This document shows, one piece after another, positions 1 to 7,900 of a stretch of 15,252 nucleotides of DNA. The translations under genes and the position numbers were made by a program. Location: the NCBI GenBank assembly GCA_037447655.1, contig JBBHKE010002850.1, positions 188,001-203,252 of the forward strand, given 5' to 3'. The notes below the pieces were generated by a model. It searched no databases. It saw only the letters and a program-made list of their open reading frames with translations, and was not told where the DNA came from. Within the stretch, counting starts at the first letter, position 1; each line of letters opens with the position of its first letter. Source of the stretch: Zygnema cylindricum (Eukaryota; Streptophyta; Zygnematophyceae; Zygnematales; Zygnemataceae).

Positions 1-39
1 GTTTGATTTAGTACGAAGTACGGTATGTCGACAGAACGG

Positions 40-115
40 ATACCGCGCATTTGTTTCGATAGCGAAACAAATACCGCGCATTTGTTTCGATAGCGAAGCG
101 AATACCGCGCGTCGA
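40..115. repeat. 31-bp tandem repeat, about 2.4 copies, with internal hairpin
   Basis: Two adjacent 31-bp units (40-70 and 71-101) begin ATACCGCGCATTTGTTTCG, and a partial third starts at 102. Unit 1 plus the first bases of unit 2 contains a perfect 10-bp inverted repeat, ATTTGTTTCG / CGAAACAAAT (49-58 and 63-72), around the loop ATAG. In unit 2 the right arm has changed to CGAAGCGAAT. The units differ only near their ends. It may be a small satellite or the subterminal repeat of an element lying to the left of the window. No function can be assigned. Confidence 0.8.
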
Positions 116-537
116 ATTTCAGCGGCTAGGATTATAACCGGTTTTGATCGAACGGCCGCGATACGCGCCGCGATCACGGAAATGTACTTTTGGCGTTTTA
201 CGGTCTTTGCCACGTCAGATAACACATGGCGTAATAACATTGGATTACGGGAATTCCGGAGATTACAGGAACTAATCCTGATTTGACACGTGTCGACATT
301 TTGGCCATGTCGTACAATGGCCGTACAGAAAGTACACCGGCACCTATACTTTTCTGTACGATACAGTAATTTGATTGGTGTCGTACTTCAGTAGATAGAG
401 TTTTAGAGAGGGAATAGGACTTAGAAAATTTTGGGTAGGCAGCTGCCTCTCCCAGAGAGCACTCTGTATAAATGGCAAACTTTGGCCAGCCATATCTATC
501 AATTTCCTTGACCATTTTCAGTGATTCTTTTTGCTGC
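116..537. other. unassigned region without a supported gene
   Basis: I see no gene here. A 105-codon minus-strand open frame (198-515) shows no recognisable motif. Small details are a TATA-like TATAAAT (467-473), a perfect 12-bp palindrome AGGCAGCTGCCT (437-448), and several GTAC tetranucleotides at about 310-390 that recall the GTAC-rich stretches elsewhere in the window. It may be part of an old LTR or of the flank of the truncated retroelement that follows, but no boundary can be defined. Confidence 0.4.
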
Positions 538-572
538 GGACTCAGGGGAGTCCAGGCTACACAGGGGTGTAG
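538..572. repeat. twin hairpins sharing the loop AGGG
   Basis: Two perfect 6-bp stem-loops lie three bases apart. The first is GGACTC-AGGG-GAGTCC (538-553) and the second is CTACAC-AGGG-GTGTAG (557-572). The stems differ in sequence, but both loops and the spacer are AGG(G). The element lies upstream of the retroelement remnant and no transcription unit is visible around it. Confidence 0.7.
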
Positions 573-1072
573 TCGGTCAGAGTTTTTGTCTGCCAGGGTG
601 GCTGCATTTATAAGGGAAAGTCAAAGTGGGTGAATGTGTCCAAATCTCATATTCTAACTTTGCATTCTGTGGTGGAACTGACCACACAGAAAGTGTTATT
701 TCACAGGGGTTAATCTATATTGGGATTGTGACTGTCAAGGGGTCAGTCATTTGGGTTTATATTAACTTGGAGTCGGTACTATCTAGATTAGCTTCTTTTG
801 GATCTGCATACTCTGAGGGCCAATGGAGGTCTCAGAGTTTCATGATGAGGACCCTGAGATCACTCTGGGCTTATTCGAGCATCCTCTGCTTTCATCTGGC
901 TTTCCCTATCTGGGGGGGAACTGTCAACTTTCTCGGCCGATGTGGAAGGGCAGGCTCCCATAAGGGTCGGACGGAAGGACATCTGGAACAACTCGATGCT
1001 CTCCAATCTATCCAGTTGGGGTCGCCTCTTCCCCACTTGACTGGAATTTAATTATTCTGAGTACAGACCCAG
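573..1072 (+). other. unassigned region upstream of the recognisable pol remnant
   Basis: This stretch contains a 141-codon open frame (626-1051) in which I recognise no reverse transcriptase or RNase H motif. If the retroelement were intact, RNase H and the RNase H-integrase linker would lie here. A short acidic frame at about 823-912 could be remnant linker, but this is a guess. The recognisable coding signal begins at about 1073, so the upstream pol domains are either decayed beyond recognition by eye or deleted. Confidence 0.35.
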
Positions 1073-2437
1073 ATGGTTGTTTATGATTGAAACAGAGGCG
1101 TTCTCTTTCGGAAATGGTCAAACGGCACAAGGAAAGTGGTTCCTCCCCCCTCTGACCGACAAACTCTGATTTCCAATCTCCATCAGCAATGTGGACACTC
1201 CGGGCAAAAGCGGACCACATCCCTGGTTACGGGCTCTTATTGGTGGCATTGGTAGCGGACCCAAGTTAACCGAATTGTGCAGACTTGCTCCTCATGTGAT
1301 CGAGTCAAAGCAACTTTTGACAAAAAGGGCGGGACTGAGCTTCATTCGCTTCCTATCCAGGGGATGGTTTATCGGTGGTCCTTGGATCTTTTGAGACCTC
1401 TTCCGACCAGCAGGCGTGGGAAACCCTTTGTAATGGTCATGATAGAACATTTTTCCAAGTGGATCGAGTTGGTGGTTTTGCCGCGGTAAGAGTGCAAGTC
1501 AATTATGAGTGCCTTTTTGCAAAGGGTTTTAGCCGAATTCGGGGGGCCAGCGGAAGTTCTAACTGACCAAGGCTCCGAATTTGCCGGAAAATTTTCTAAC
1601 CTCTTGGAAAAATGCCTAGTCGACCATCGGCTGACCAGCCGTGACCACCCTCAAGCCGACAGTTTGGCCGAAAGGTGTGTATAGACAGTAAAGCGGTCAT
1701 TACTAAAATATGCAGTTGAAGAAGATTTGGAGGAATGGGACAGAAAAGTGCCTTGGATTGCTATGGGTTACAGATTCAGCAGGCATGCTTCTCTCCACTC
1801 CTATAGCCCTTATTTCATTCTATTTGGACGGCATCCCATCTTGCCCAGGGCTACATCAGCCTAAGCGGTGGTTCCTCCAGGAGATGGATGCCAAGGGGAC
1901 AGTCGAAAAACTCATTGCTGATAGAGCCAAGATATTTCACCAAGAGATGCCTCTCGCCATGGGAAATTTGCAGGCGGCCCAACAACGAGATCAGTTGTGG
2001 TATTCTCAACGCCGGAGCGGGGATTATGTTCCCCGGCACCGAGGATTTATGCTGGGGGGCTTTGTATATCGGATGCAACAGAAGAAGGACATGCTGGATA
2101 TTTGTACCTGGAGATTAATTTTGAAAGTGGTTGAAGTTTCCAACAAATGGGTTCTTACATTGGATGGAAAGGAGGGTCGACGAATTAAAAGAATCAGATC
2201 AATGTGGCCCCATGCCATCTTCGGGGATTGGAAGACGAACACACTTTCCACTTAACTTACTTTGCCGATCCTCCTTCTTGACCATCGGCTTGCACTCAGA
2301 CCTCCCAGCTACACGACATATTGGTCTGCAATCAGTGTGGTCAGTGTTGGCATTCAACCTGTGTCCTCTCCTCTTATGAACCACACCCTCTACCCTCCAG
2401 CACCTGGTTCTGTGGGAACTGCGAAAGGAGCGGGTAA
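1073..2437 (+). pseudogene. Ty3/gypsy retrotransposon pol, 3' end: integrase plus C-terminal PHD-like module
   Basis: Integrase inserts the reverse-transcribed element into the host genome. Reading mostly in one frame, this remnant shows in order: a pre-integrase motif G-V-L-F-R-K-W (about 1097-1117); an HHCC zinc-binding module, with histidines at 1181 and 1196 in the context LHQQCGH and cysteines at 1286 and 1295 in CSSCDRVKA; the catalytic core, with first Asp in RWSLDLL (about 1376), second Asp in LTDQGSEF (about 1566) and Glu in HPQADSLAER (about 1670); and a C-terminal tail with VVEVSNKWVLTLDGKEG (about 2131-2181) then the motif APCHL. The frame is broken by in-frame stops at 1088, 1253, 1487, 1682, 1862 and 2279. 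A frameshift near 1875-1885 is undone near 2195-2200. The final stop at 2435 lies 30 bases before the polypurine tract and LTR, so this is the true 3' end of pol. Protease, reverse transcriptase, RNase H and gag are not recognisable in the window. The element is dead. Confidence 0.9.
2291..2422 (+). other. PHD-finger-like module at the C-terminus of the retroelement polyprotein
   Basis: Downstream of the integrase tail and in the main pol frame, the residues follow the C4HC3 spacing of a PHD zinc finger. There is a lone Cys (2291), a CxxC pair (2327 and 2336), His four residues later (2351), H-x2-C (2360), and after 16 residues W-F-C-G-N-C, with Cys at 2411 and 2420 and the conserved Trp two residues before Cys7. 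Only the second Cys of the first pair is missing (Thr in its place), so seven of eight ligands are kept. PHD fingers in host proteins often bind histone H3 tails. Here the module sits where chromoviruses carry a chromodomain, which suggests a role in choosing insertion sites (inference). A stop at 2279 separates it from the integrase tail in this dead copy. Confidence 0.78.
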
Positions 2438-2466
2438 TTATTTTTATATCTTAGTCACGGTTGACT

Positions 2467-2480
2467 AAGAGGGGGGGAAA
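2467..2480 (+). other. polypurine tract of the Ty3/gypsy element
   Basis: The run AAGAGGGGGGGAAA ends one base before the first base of the LTR (2482). In LTR retrotransposons such a tract primes plus-strand DNA synthesis and lies directly against the 3' LTR. Its place, 29 bases after the pol stop, confirms the order pol - tract - 3' LTR. Confidence 0.85.
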
Positions 2481-2481
2481 T

Positions 2482-2762
2482 TGGGATATTAGCCCGATTA
2501 CCAAAACCTAAATCTTTTTCCACGGCCAAGGGGGGAAAGGAAGGGGGGAGGGATAACTTTCGCCTTCCCCTTGCGCTCATCCCTATTCCTTGTCCAAACA
2601 TCTCTCCTATTTTGCATGCATATCTATGGGAGGGATGTGGGCAGCAGTGGGCATGATCATCATTTTGGGGAGCATTCGCATTCGGGGTTTATTTGCAGGA
2701 CTCTAATGCCGACGAATCCGGGCTGTGGAACCTTCTCTTACGTTAATCAGGCGCGCTCGACA
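2482..2762 (+). mobile_element. 3' LTR of the Ty3/gypsy element (281 bp)
   Basis: It starts TGGGATATTAG right after the polypurine tract and ends CGCTCGACA, giving the usual TG...CA termini. Both ends are fixed independently by a second copy at 3945-4225, which begins and stops matching at the corresponding bases and has the same length. The two copies differ at about 30 positions by my count, roughly 89% identity, and most differences are C/T or G/A transitions. A G-rich block (about 2530-2551) and a block including GCATGCATATCTATGGGA are shared. The right flank after 2762 is unrelated to the right flank of the other copy, as expected if 2762 is the true end. Confidence 0.85.
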
Positions 2763-3944
2763 GTTGTCAAGCTCATGTGCTTTTCGGGCATACCTTTATA
2801 TCACCAAGGATTTCCGGGCCCTTTTTACCTTGTACAATCTTTAGAGTACCTAGGAGTGACTGCACCAAGCCGAACGAGATCCTTGTATTTCCTAAACTGA
2901 GCGGAACGCATTTTATTTGGTGCTTAACGGAGGCCGGACGACAAAGTTCTACCGTCTCAAATATTGCAATTTCGTTACATGGAACCACTTTCCAACAGTC
3001 CCCGTAGGGGGTACATTGTGGATTGCCACGTAACTTCCCGGTTTTGCATTTAGATTATGCTCGTAGCCGTCAGTAGGAGTTGAGTTCAGTCTCAACTGAC
3101 TCTTGGTCCATTAATTACGTTAGGTCAAAGTCTGGCAAGTTAGTGTCATTTTCAGGACTTTGTCTTATAATAGTGGACCAAATAATTACTTCCGGCCGCG
3201 GATCTAGCCGCAGTCTGGCGCAAAACTTTTTGCCCCGAGTGTAGTACGGATTATTTTGTCTCATGTTAGTTCTATTACACTTGCTTGCTGCTCATTGGTT
3301 AATAGAGTAGCTTTGACTTTTGGACCTGCAATTTGACAAACTTTGATGTATAAGGCACTTGAGGTCGAAAGAGACAGGTTGCTTTTTAGTACTGTCTCCT
3401 GTGGAAACCCTCAGAAATTCCAACAAACCTTTTTTTGGAGAATCTTTGTGTTGTTTCGACTCTATTTCCATCTTGGTTTTGGATTTGTCTTTTGTGGAAA
3501 TCACAGTCCGGGCGGGTAGTTAGCACTATCTTCCTTTTGGGTGATTTTGGACTTTTTGCTGTTTGGAACCGAGAAGAGTCTATCCGTTCCGAGCTGCGAA
3601 CACCGAAGGTTGTAGGAGTACCATACCTTTTGAGGATACTATCGAGAGAGGGGTCGCCTTTTTCTAATTGTCATCGTTGATTGCTGAGGTATGTTAAGCT
3701 TGCTTCGCTACATTTCACATTTTCTATCTTTTATTCTCTTTTCTAGGTCAAGGTGATATTCTTAAATCTGGAAAGCCAATCATATTTGTTTATATATATC
3801 TACGTGGTAGTGCATTTGTGTCTTCGTCTGAAGTCCTCTTTGCTTTGGAGTGACCGTTTCGGAGTAGACTGAAACTCCCTGGATCACGACAGTGGGTTTT
3901 GAGGAAACACATGCGATAGACATCCCGTATACAAAGCACGAAAT
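2763..3944. other. unassigned DNA between two related LTRs
   Basis: About 1.2 kb lies between the two 281-bp LTRs. No primer-binding site resembling the common plant initiator-Met type is seen after 2762, and no polypurine tract precedes 3945, so this does not look like the normal interior of an element bounded by these LTRs. Open frames here (for example 3435-3680 on plus) carry no motif I know. A short intron-like segment is listed separately. The stretch may be old host DNA or part of another decayed element. Confidence 0.45.
3689..3746 (+). other. possible 58-bp intron-like segment
   Basis: The sequence runs from GAG|GTATGT to TTTTCTAG|GTC, with a strongly pyrimidine-rich stretch before the AG. 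Both sites fit plant splice consensus. The upstream frame (3435-3680) and downstream sequence are not recognisable as a gene, so this could be a leader intron of a decayed element or chance. Confidence 0.3.
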
Positions 3945-4225
3945 TAGGATATCAGCCCGATTACCGAGACCCAAATCCCTTTCCCTGGCCAAGGGGGGGA
4001 AAGGAAGGGGGAGGGGTAACTTTCGCCTTCCCCCTGCGCTCATCCCTATTCCGTGTCCAAGCATCTCTTATATTTTGCATGCATATCTATGGGACGGATT
4101 TGGGCAACAGTGGGCATGATCATCATTTTGGGGAGCATTCGCATTCGGGGTTTATTTGCAGGACTCCAATGCCGACGACTTTGGGCTGTGGGCCCTTCCC
4201 TCACGTTAATCAAGCACGCTCGACA
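3945..4225 (+). mobile_element. second copy of the 281-bp LTR (solo or orphan LTR)
   Basis: It is colinear with the LTR at 2482-2762 over its whole length, starting TAGGATATCAG (the terminal TG has mutated to TA) and ending CGCTCGACA. The five bases before (GAAAT) and after (ATACG) do not match, so no target-site duplication is visible. Absence of pol sequence on either side suggests a solo LTR made by recombination, with its duplication lost by mutation or by recombination between different insertions. The GAAAT before it resembles the end of the polypurine tract before the first LTR, so a few bases of element interior may be retained. Confidence 0.8.
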
Positions 4226-4679
4226 ATACGCGGTACGGTTTAGTAGCGAAAGGGGCGGATTTCTGTAAAGTATCCCAGTTTTCGACGGATTGAACGCCAC
4301 CCTAAGGGTGAAGCTCCATCGAACGGAAAATGAGGTTCTTTAAAGAAATTCGTACCTCTTTTCATTATAGCGTACCGCTTATTTTGTTGTTACTTTACAA
4401 CAGTACAAAAGATCTTACCAGTTTTATCCAAAGGTTTGGGAGGTAATAACGACCATTTTGTTTTATATTTGGGTATTCATCCGCGAAGCATTCGCTCTAC
4501 CGGTTCGGTTATTAACTTCATAATGTCATACCTCATAATTTATCCCGTGGCATAGGCCATGTGCCTTCGGGCAAGGCCGAAAATCATTGTCGAAAAATAT
4601 TTCGCTGTCACCTATCACGCTATTTCTACCATCTTTCCAGCTTCGTTGGTTTTCCGCGCAAAGAGTAATGATTTTTGTG
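4226..4679. other. unassigned region
   Basis: No gene is supported. The stretch is AT-rich with scattered CG-containing words and several GTAC tetranucleotides. A 109-codon minus-strand open frame overlaps its right end (4526-4855) but shows no domain motif and runs through simple GTAC-type repeats, so it is not called. Confidence 0.35.
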
Positions 4680-4761
4680 GTACAATGACTTGGTACGCAA
4701 GTACATGAAAGTACTCGCAAGTACAAGGTATCTATGTACATGGTACGAAAGTACATTGTAC
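4680..4761. repeat. cluster of nine GTAC motifs
   Basis: GTAC occurs at 4680, 4693, 4701, 4711, 4721, 4736, 4743, 4751 and 4758: nine in 82 bases where well under one is expected by chance. Spacing is 7-15 bases, and several copies are followed by GCAA or preceded by GAAA or GCAA, so the cluster looks like a degenerate short tandem repeat. GTAC is also the core bound by plant and algal SBP-box transcription factors. A regulatory reading is possible but nothing nearby is a clear gene. Confidence 0.75.
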
Positions 4762-4828
4762 GCAAACGAATATTTTTAGATTCTACATTGAAATTGGTCG
4801 GTTTGTAAAATCTTTGACCATTTTCTAT

Positions 4829-4947
4829 ATCCGATCTAAACTTAAGTGGTACCAATCAAATTAGATCTTATGCACAACAGGTTGTTAACAAAAACTATGG
4901 CGATTATTATTATCCGATCTCAACTTCAGTAGAACCACTCAAATTAG
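4829..4947. repeat. degenerate direct repeat, 36-bp units 83 bp apart
   Basis: The 36-base segment starting ATCCGATCTAAACTTAAG (4829-4864) recurs at 4912-4947 with five differences. A more diverged relative lies near 5545-5570 (TAAGTGGCGCCAATCATAAT). The words that follow the first copy (GCACAACAGGTTGTTAACAAA) also return in altered form near 5685-5705. This region therefore holds several broken members of one repeat family. Confidence 0.6.
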
Positions 4948-5135
4948 GGTAACATTCCATTAGACGAAAAGTGGGGTTCGTTATTAGACGCCGTACATTT
5001 TCGTATAGCATCGTACAGGGCCGTACCATGATTTTTTTTTGTCAGACGAAACATCGTTACTAGAAAGCTGTCGGGAGGTTCCAATGATGAAGGCGTAATT
5101 CTTGACCGTTGGATGTTTCACTTTTTGAGATAAGG

Positions 5136-5189
5136 GAAGCAATCGCGCACATCATCCAGTAGGCCCCAACTGATGTGCGCATTTGCTTC
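5136..5189. repeat. hairpin with 19-bp arms
   Basis: The left arm GAAGCAATCGCGCACATCA (5136-5154) pairs with the right arm TGATGTGCGCATTTGCTTC (5171-5189) at 17 of 19 positions around a 16-base loop. It is too small to be a convincing plant microRNA precursor, and no terminal duplication supports a transposon. It may be a tiny foldback remnant. Confidence 0.7.
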
Positions 5190-5830
5190 GATGATTACTA
5201 TTGGTACATGTGAAAAAAACAAAATAATATCTACTTTGAACAAGCGATCGCATGCATGCATGTCGTACATGCCCTGTGCCTCCTGCCACGTTGGATGCAT
5301 GTCAGCCAAAAATATCGTCGCACGCTCCGTCAGACATCCACGGACATTCAAAATTTGTCGCGACCGTCAAATCTCGCCGCTTATTTTTTCAATTCTGTTT
5401 CGAAATTTTGATTTCCATTTTCAAAATCAAAATCAGGCCGCAAACTTGACGTACGAATCATTAACTACCGCCGGTCTTACATATATTTCGTTCTGACTTT
5501 CCGTTTATAGATTTTTTAAAGATATTCGGAATCTGGACTCTACCCTAAGTGGCGCCAATCATAATTGAACTCGGTTCGTTACTGGCCCGACAAAATGGAG
5601 GGGACTTCCAGTAAACATTGTTAGTAATCTTGTCCGTACATTTACCGGGACCGCCTTATGGAATGTTACCCTTAGAACACGTATACGACAAGTTGTTTAC
5701 AAACACTACACGATGAGCACTTGTCCCGAATATCACAGCCTGTAAAATCAGCCGTACAATTACAAAAGCCTCCCGATGGAACGTCGACCTATTTATTTCG
5801 CTTTGACAACCTCGTAGAACAAACATGCGT
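5190..5830. other. unassigned region with a small AT-rich hairpin
   Basis: No gene is supported. At 5405-5433 the arms ATTTTGATTT and AAATCAAAAT form a perfect 10-bp stem with a 9-base loop. Open frames at 5173-5496 and 5721-6023 have no recognisable domain, and the latter runs across a transposon boundary. The right end abuts the duplicated target site of the foldback element. Confidence 0.4.
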
Positions 5831-5838
5831 TATTTTAA

Positions 5839-7892
5839 AGGAATTCATCATGATAATGACTAATTTGGTTGCGCACAGTCACTTACGTCACTTTGTCAAA
5901 AAATGTACGTTTAAAGTGTTGTTCTACAACCACAGTTGCAGGTGGAGGTCCACCAGTAGTAGTGGATGTAGACATAGACTTAGCAAAAGCTACCATAAAT
6001 CCTATCAAACAAACCAACTTTGATATAACACAAAATGTGCTCACAGTTTCCAAATATCACCAAATTCCACAATTATACAGTATCACATGCAGTCTGCCAA
6101 TTCCCAAAATTGCAGCCCAATTGAACGAGTATACCATAAGATACAACACTTGGAAGTTTCCCAAAAATTGTCACTTAGAGAGTTAGATCTCAATACTGGA
6201 TACTTACAATTTTGGCTAAGTCCTAACTTTATACTTACAAAGAGTATCTACTGAAAAATAACTAATCCGATGGCTACACCTGGAATAGCAGTACTGTACT
6301 ACACTTACGAAAAGGTACCGAATCAGTACACTATTTGTACTGTGAGTACATCCAAACCCAATTTGACTACTAAACAAAAATATACTTAGTGGATCACTAC
6401 ATTCTAATTCGCTAAGTAAAAACTACTGTGTTTCAGATATGCAAATAGATTCCCGTACAGTAGAGTTCAGGGTGCTTAGTCAGCAGTGGATATTAGAGTC
6501 CATCTGACTGTTGATCAAGTGCTCCAAGTCACTTGAGATCGTACCAAGTGATGAGTCATTTGTGGTCCCACGTGAATCTCGTCCGTTCACTCGATTCGCA
6601 TCTACGGTCGTCGTTGAATGTTGTACCACTATCTTCGCGGACAATCGGTTGAGTCTCCGTCCGTTTGATTCTTCAACAGTATTCGTTCGATGTGTGACGC
6701 GTGGTAAAGTGTGTTGGCGTTTTCCCAAAAACTCGTATGATGTTTATTTTTTGACACGTGTCCCTGCAGAAGTACAATACACTTCAAAAGTACTACTGCT
6801 ACTGTCACACTAAATGAGGTAAGTATTACAATTTATCTAGACCAAAATATTCTAAGTACTTGGTCTCTCCTCACAGCTCTGTTTAGTGAGTATTAAGATT
6901 TCTTATTTCAACATAAAGTACATATTGGTACAAATAAAGTACCATTGAGTCTAAATTTGACGGTCAATCGGTTAGACAACTTTGACTTTCAAAATATTAT
7001 TTCAACCGTTTAAAATTTTGTCGCGAATGTGGACGTCGATCGTCATAATAAAATTAGCAATTCACACGGTCGGCGAACGTTTACTGTAACAAAACAGCAA
7101 CAACCACCTGTAAATAAAAGTGTTGCAAAAAATCACTTTGTCTTTTCATGAGCTCCACGGTGAGAGCACTTAGCCGTAAAATTGAAATTTAATCATCTAA
7201 GCTTTACATTAAACTTAGACGCAAAGTGAAACTAAACCTCTTTAAACTAAACTACTGTAAATCTTGTACGAAAATTTTTAAACGCAAGAAACGAAATAAA
7301 CTTTGTACACTATCATAAAACGAACCAGCGTAAAAATATCAATTGAAATTAAATGAATAAAATGCGCGTCGTCACGCGCGACGAAATCGAGCCACACTCT
7401 CTAGGAATCAACATTCTTACATTGATAACAAAATTTCGTTTCGTACGTTTTAATATTTCTGTACAAAACATTTAGTGCTTTAGTTTAAAGATGTTTCGTT
7501 TTAATTTGCGTCTAAGTTCAATGTAACGCTTAGACGATTAAATTTCAATTTTGCGGCTAAGTGCCCTCACGTTCGAGCTCTCGTAAAGACAAAAAGTGAC
7601 TGTTTGCAACACTTTTATTTGCATGTGGTTGCCACAGTTTTTTTACTGTAAACGTTCGCCGGTCGTGTGAATTGCTAATTTTATTATGACGGTCAACGTT
7701 CGCAAGCGCGGCAAAATTTTAAGGGGTCGAAAAAATATTTTGGAGAGTCAAAGTTGTCCAATCGATTGACCGTCAAATTTGTACTCAACGGGACTTTATT
7801 CGTACCAATATGTACTTCAAACGAACATTTCTTGACAAAATGACGTAAATGACTGTGCGCAACCAAAGCAGTCAGTGTCATGATCAGTTACC
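5839..7892. mobile_element. foldback element with ~455-bp inverted arms (Mutator-like, non-autonomous), interrupted by a later insertion
   Basis: The left arm (5839-5916 continued at 6919-7297) is the reverse complement of the right arm (7433-7892), at roughly 85% identity by eye over about 455 bp. The central unpaired part is about 135 bp (7298-7432). The outer ends read (A)GGAATTCATCATGA on the left and, read inward on the other strand, GGTAACTGATCATGA on the right. An identical 8-mer TATTTTAA flanks both sides (5831-5838 and 7893-7900), extendable to 9 bp with one mismatch, as expected for a target-site duplication. Long inverted repeats, G-starting ends and an 8-9 bp duplication fit a non-autonomous Mutator-like element; a hAT origin is less likely. 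No transposase is encoded. The left arm is split by the insertion at 5917-6913, which restores perfect arm colinearity when removed. Confidence 0.88.
5917..6913. mobile_element. 997-bp LTR-like insertion nested in the foldback arm (probable solo LTR)
   Basis: It begins TGTTGTTCTAC and ends TTTCAACA, so it has the TG...CA ends and 5-bp inverted termini (TGTTG / CAACA) typical of LTRs, often of Ty1/copia type. A 5-bp target-site duplication TAAAG lies directly outside (5912-5916 and 6914-6918). The right arm of the foldback element shows the uninterrupted site, proving this is an insertion. No internal copy of its own ends and no integrase or reverse transcriptase was seen, so a solo LTR left by LTR-LTR recombination is the simplest reading; a small non-autonomous element is the alternative. 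Its interior is rich in GTAC near 6290-6345 and carries an intron-like segment at 6819-6876 (GAG|GTAAGT ... CTCACAG|C). Strand is unknown. Confidence 0.85.
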
Positions 7893-7900
7893 TATTTTAA

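Noticed and set aside
40-115. CRISPR-like array
   Set aside because: The units are directly adjacent with no spacers, there are only 2.4 copies, and the setting is eukaryotic.
626-1051. 141-codon plus-strand open frame as a gene
   Set aside because: No motif or sensible composition was found, and it ends where the recognisable pol frame begins in another phase. It was kept only as unassigned sequence.
1277-1489. Integrase segment as an intact small gene
   Set aside because: It is a piece of the pol frame between two in-frame stops (1253 and 1487), with homologous coding continuing on both sides.
2763-3944. Interior of a short LTR element between the two 281-bp LTRs
   Set aside because: No primer-binding site after 2762, no polypurine tract before 3945, and pol with its own tract lies on the other side of the first LTR.
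5136-5189. microRNA precursor
   Set aside because: Arms are 19 bp and the whole hairpin is 54 bp, short for a plant precursor. Two adjacent mismatches fall inside the stem and no target is evident.
7298-7432. Origin or regulatory hairpin in the loop of the foldback element (CGCGCGTCG-type words)
   Set aside because: The inverted words GCGCGTCG and CGCGCGAC near 7363-7383 are only a few bases long and have no supporting context.
5839-7892. Chimeric assembly or palindrome artefact as cause of the inverted repeat
   Set aside because: The arms differ by about 15%, far above sequencing error, and matching 8-mers flank both ends, so a real transposon is the better reading.
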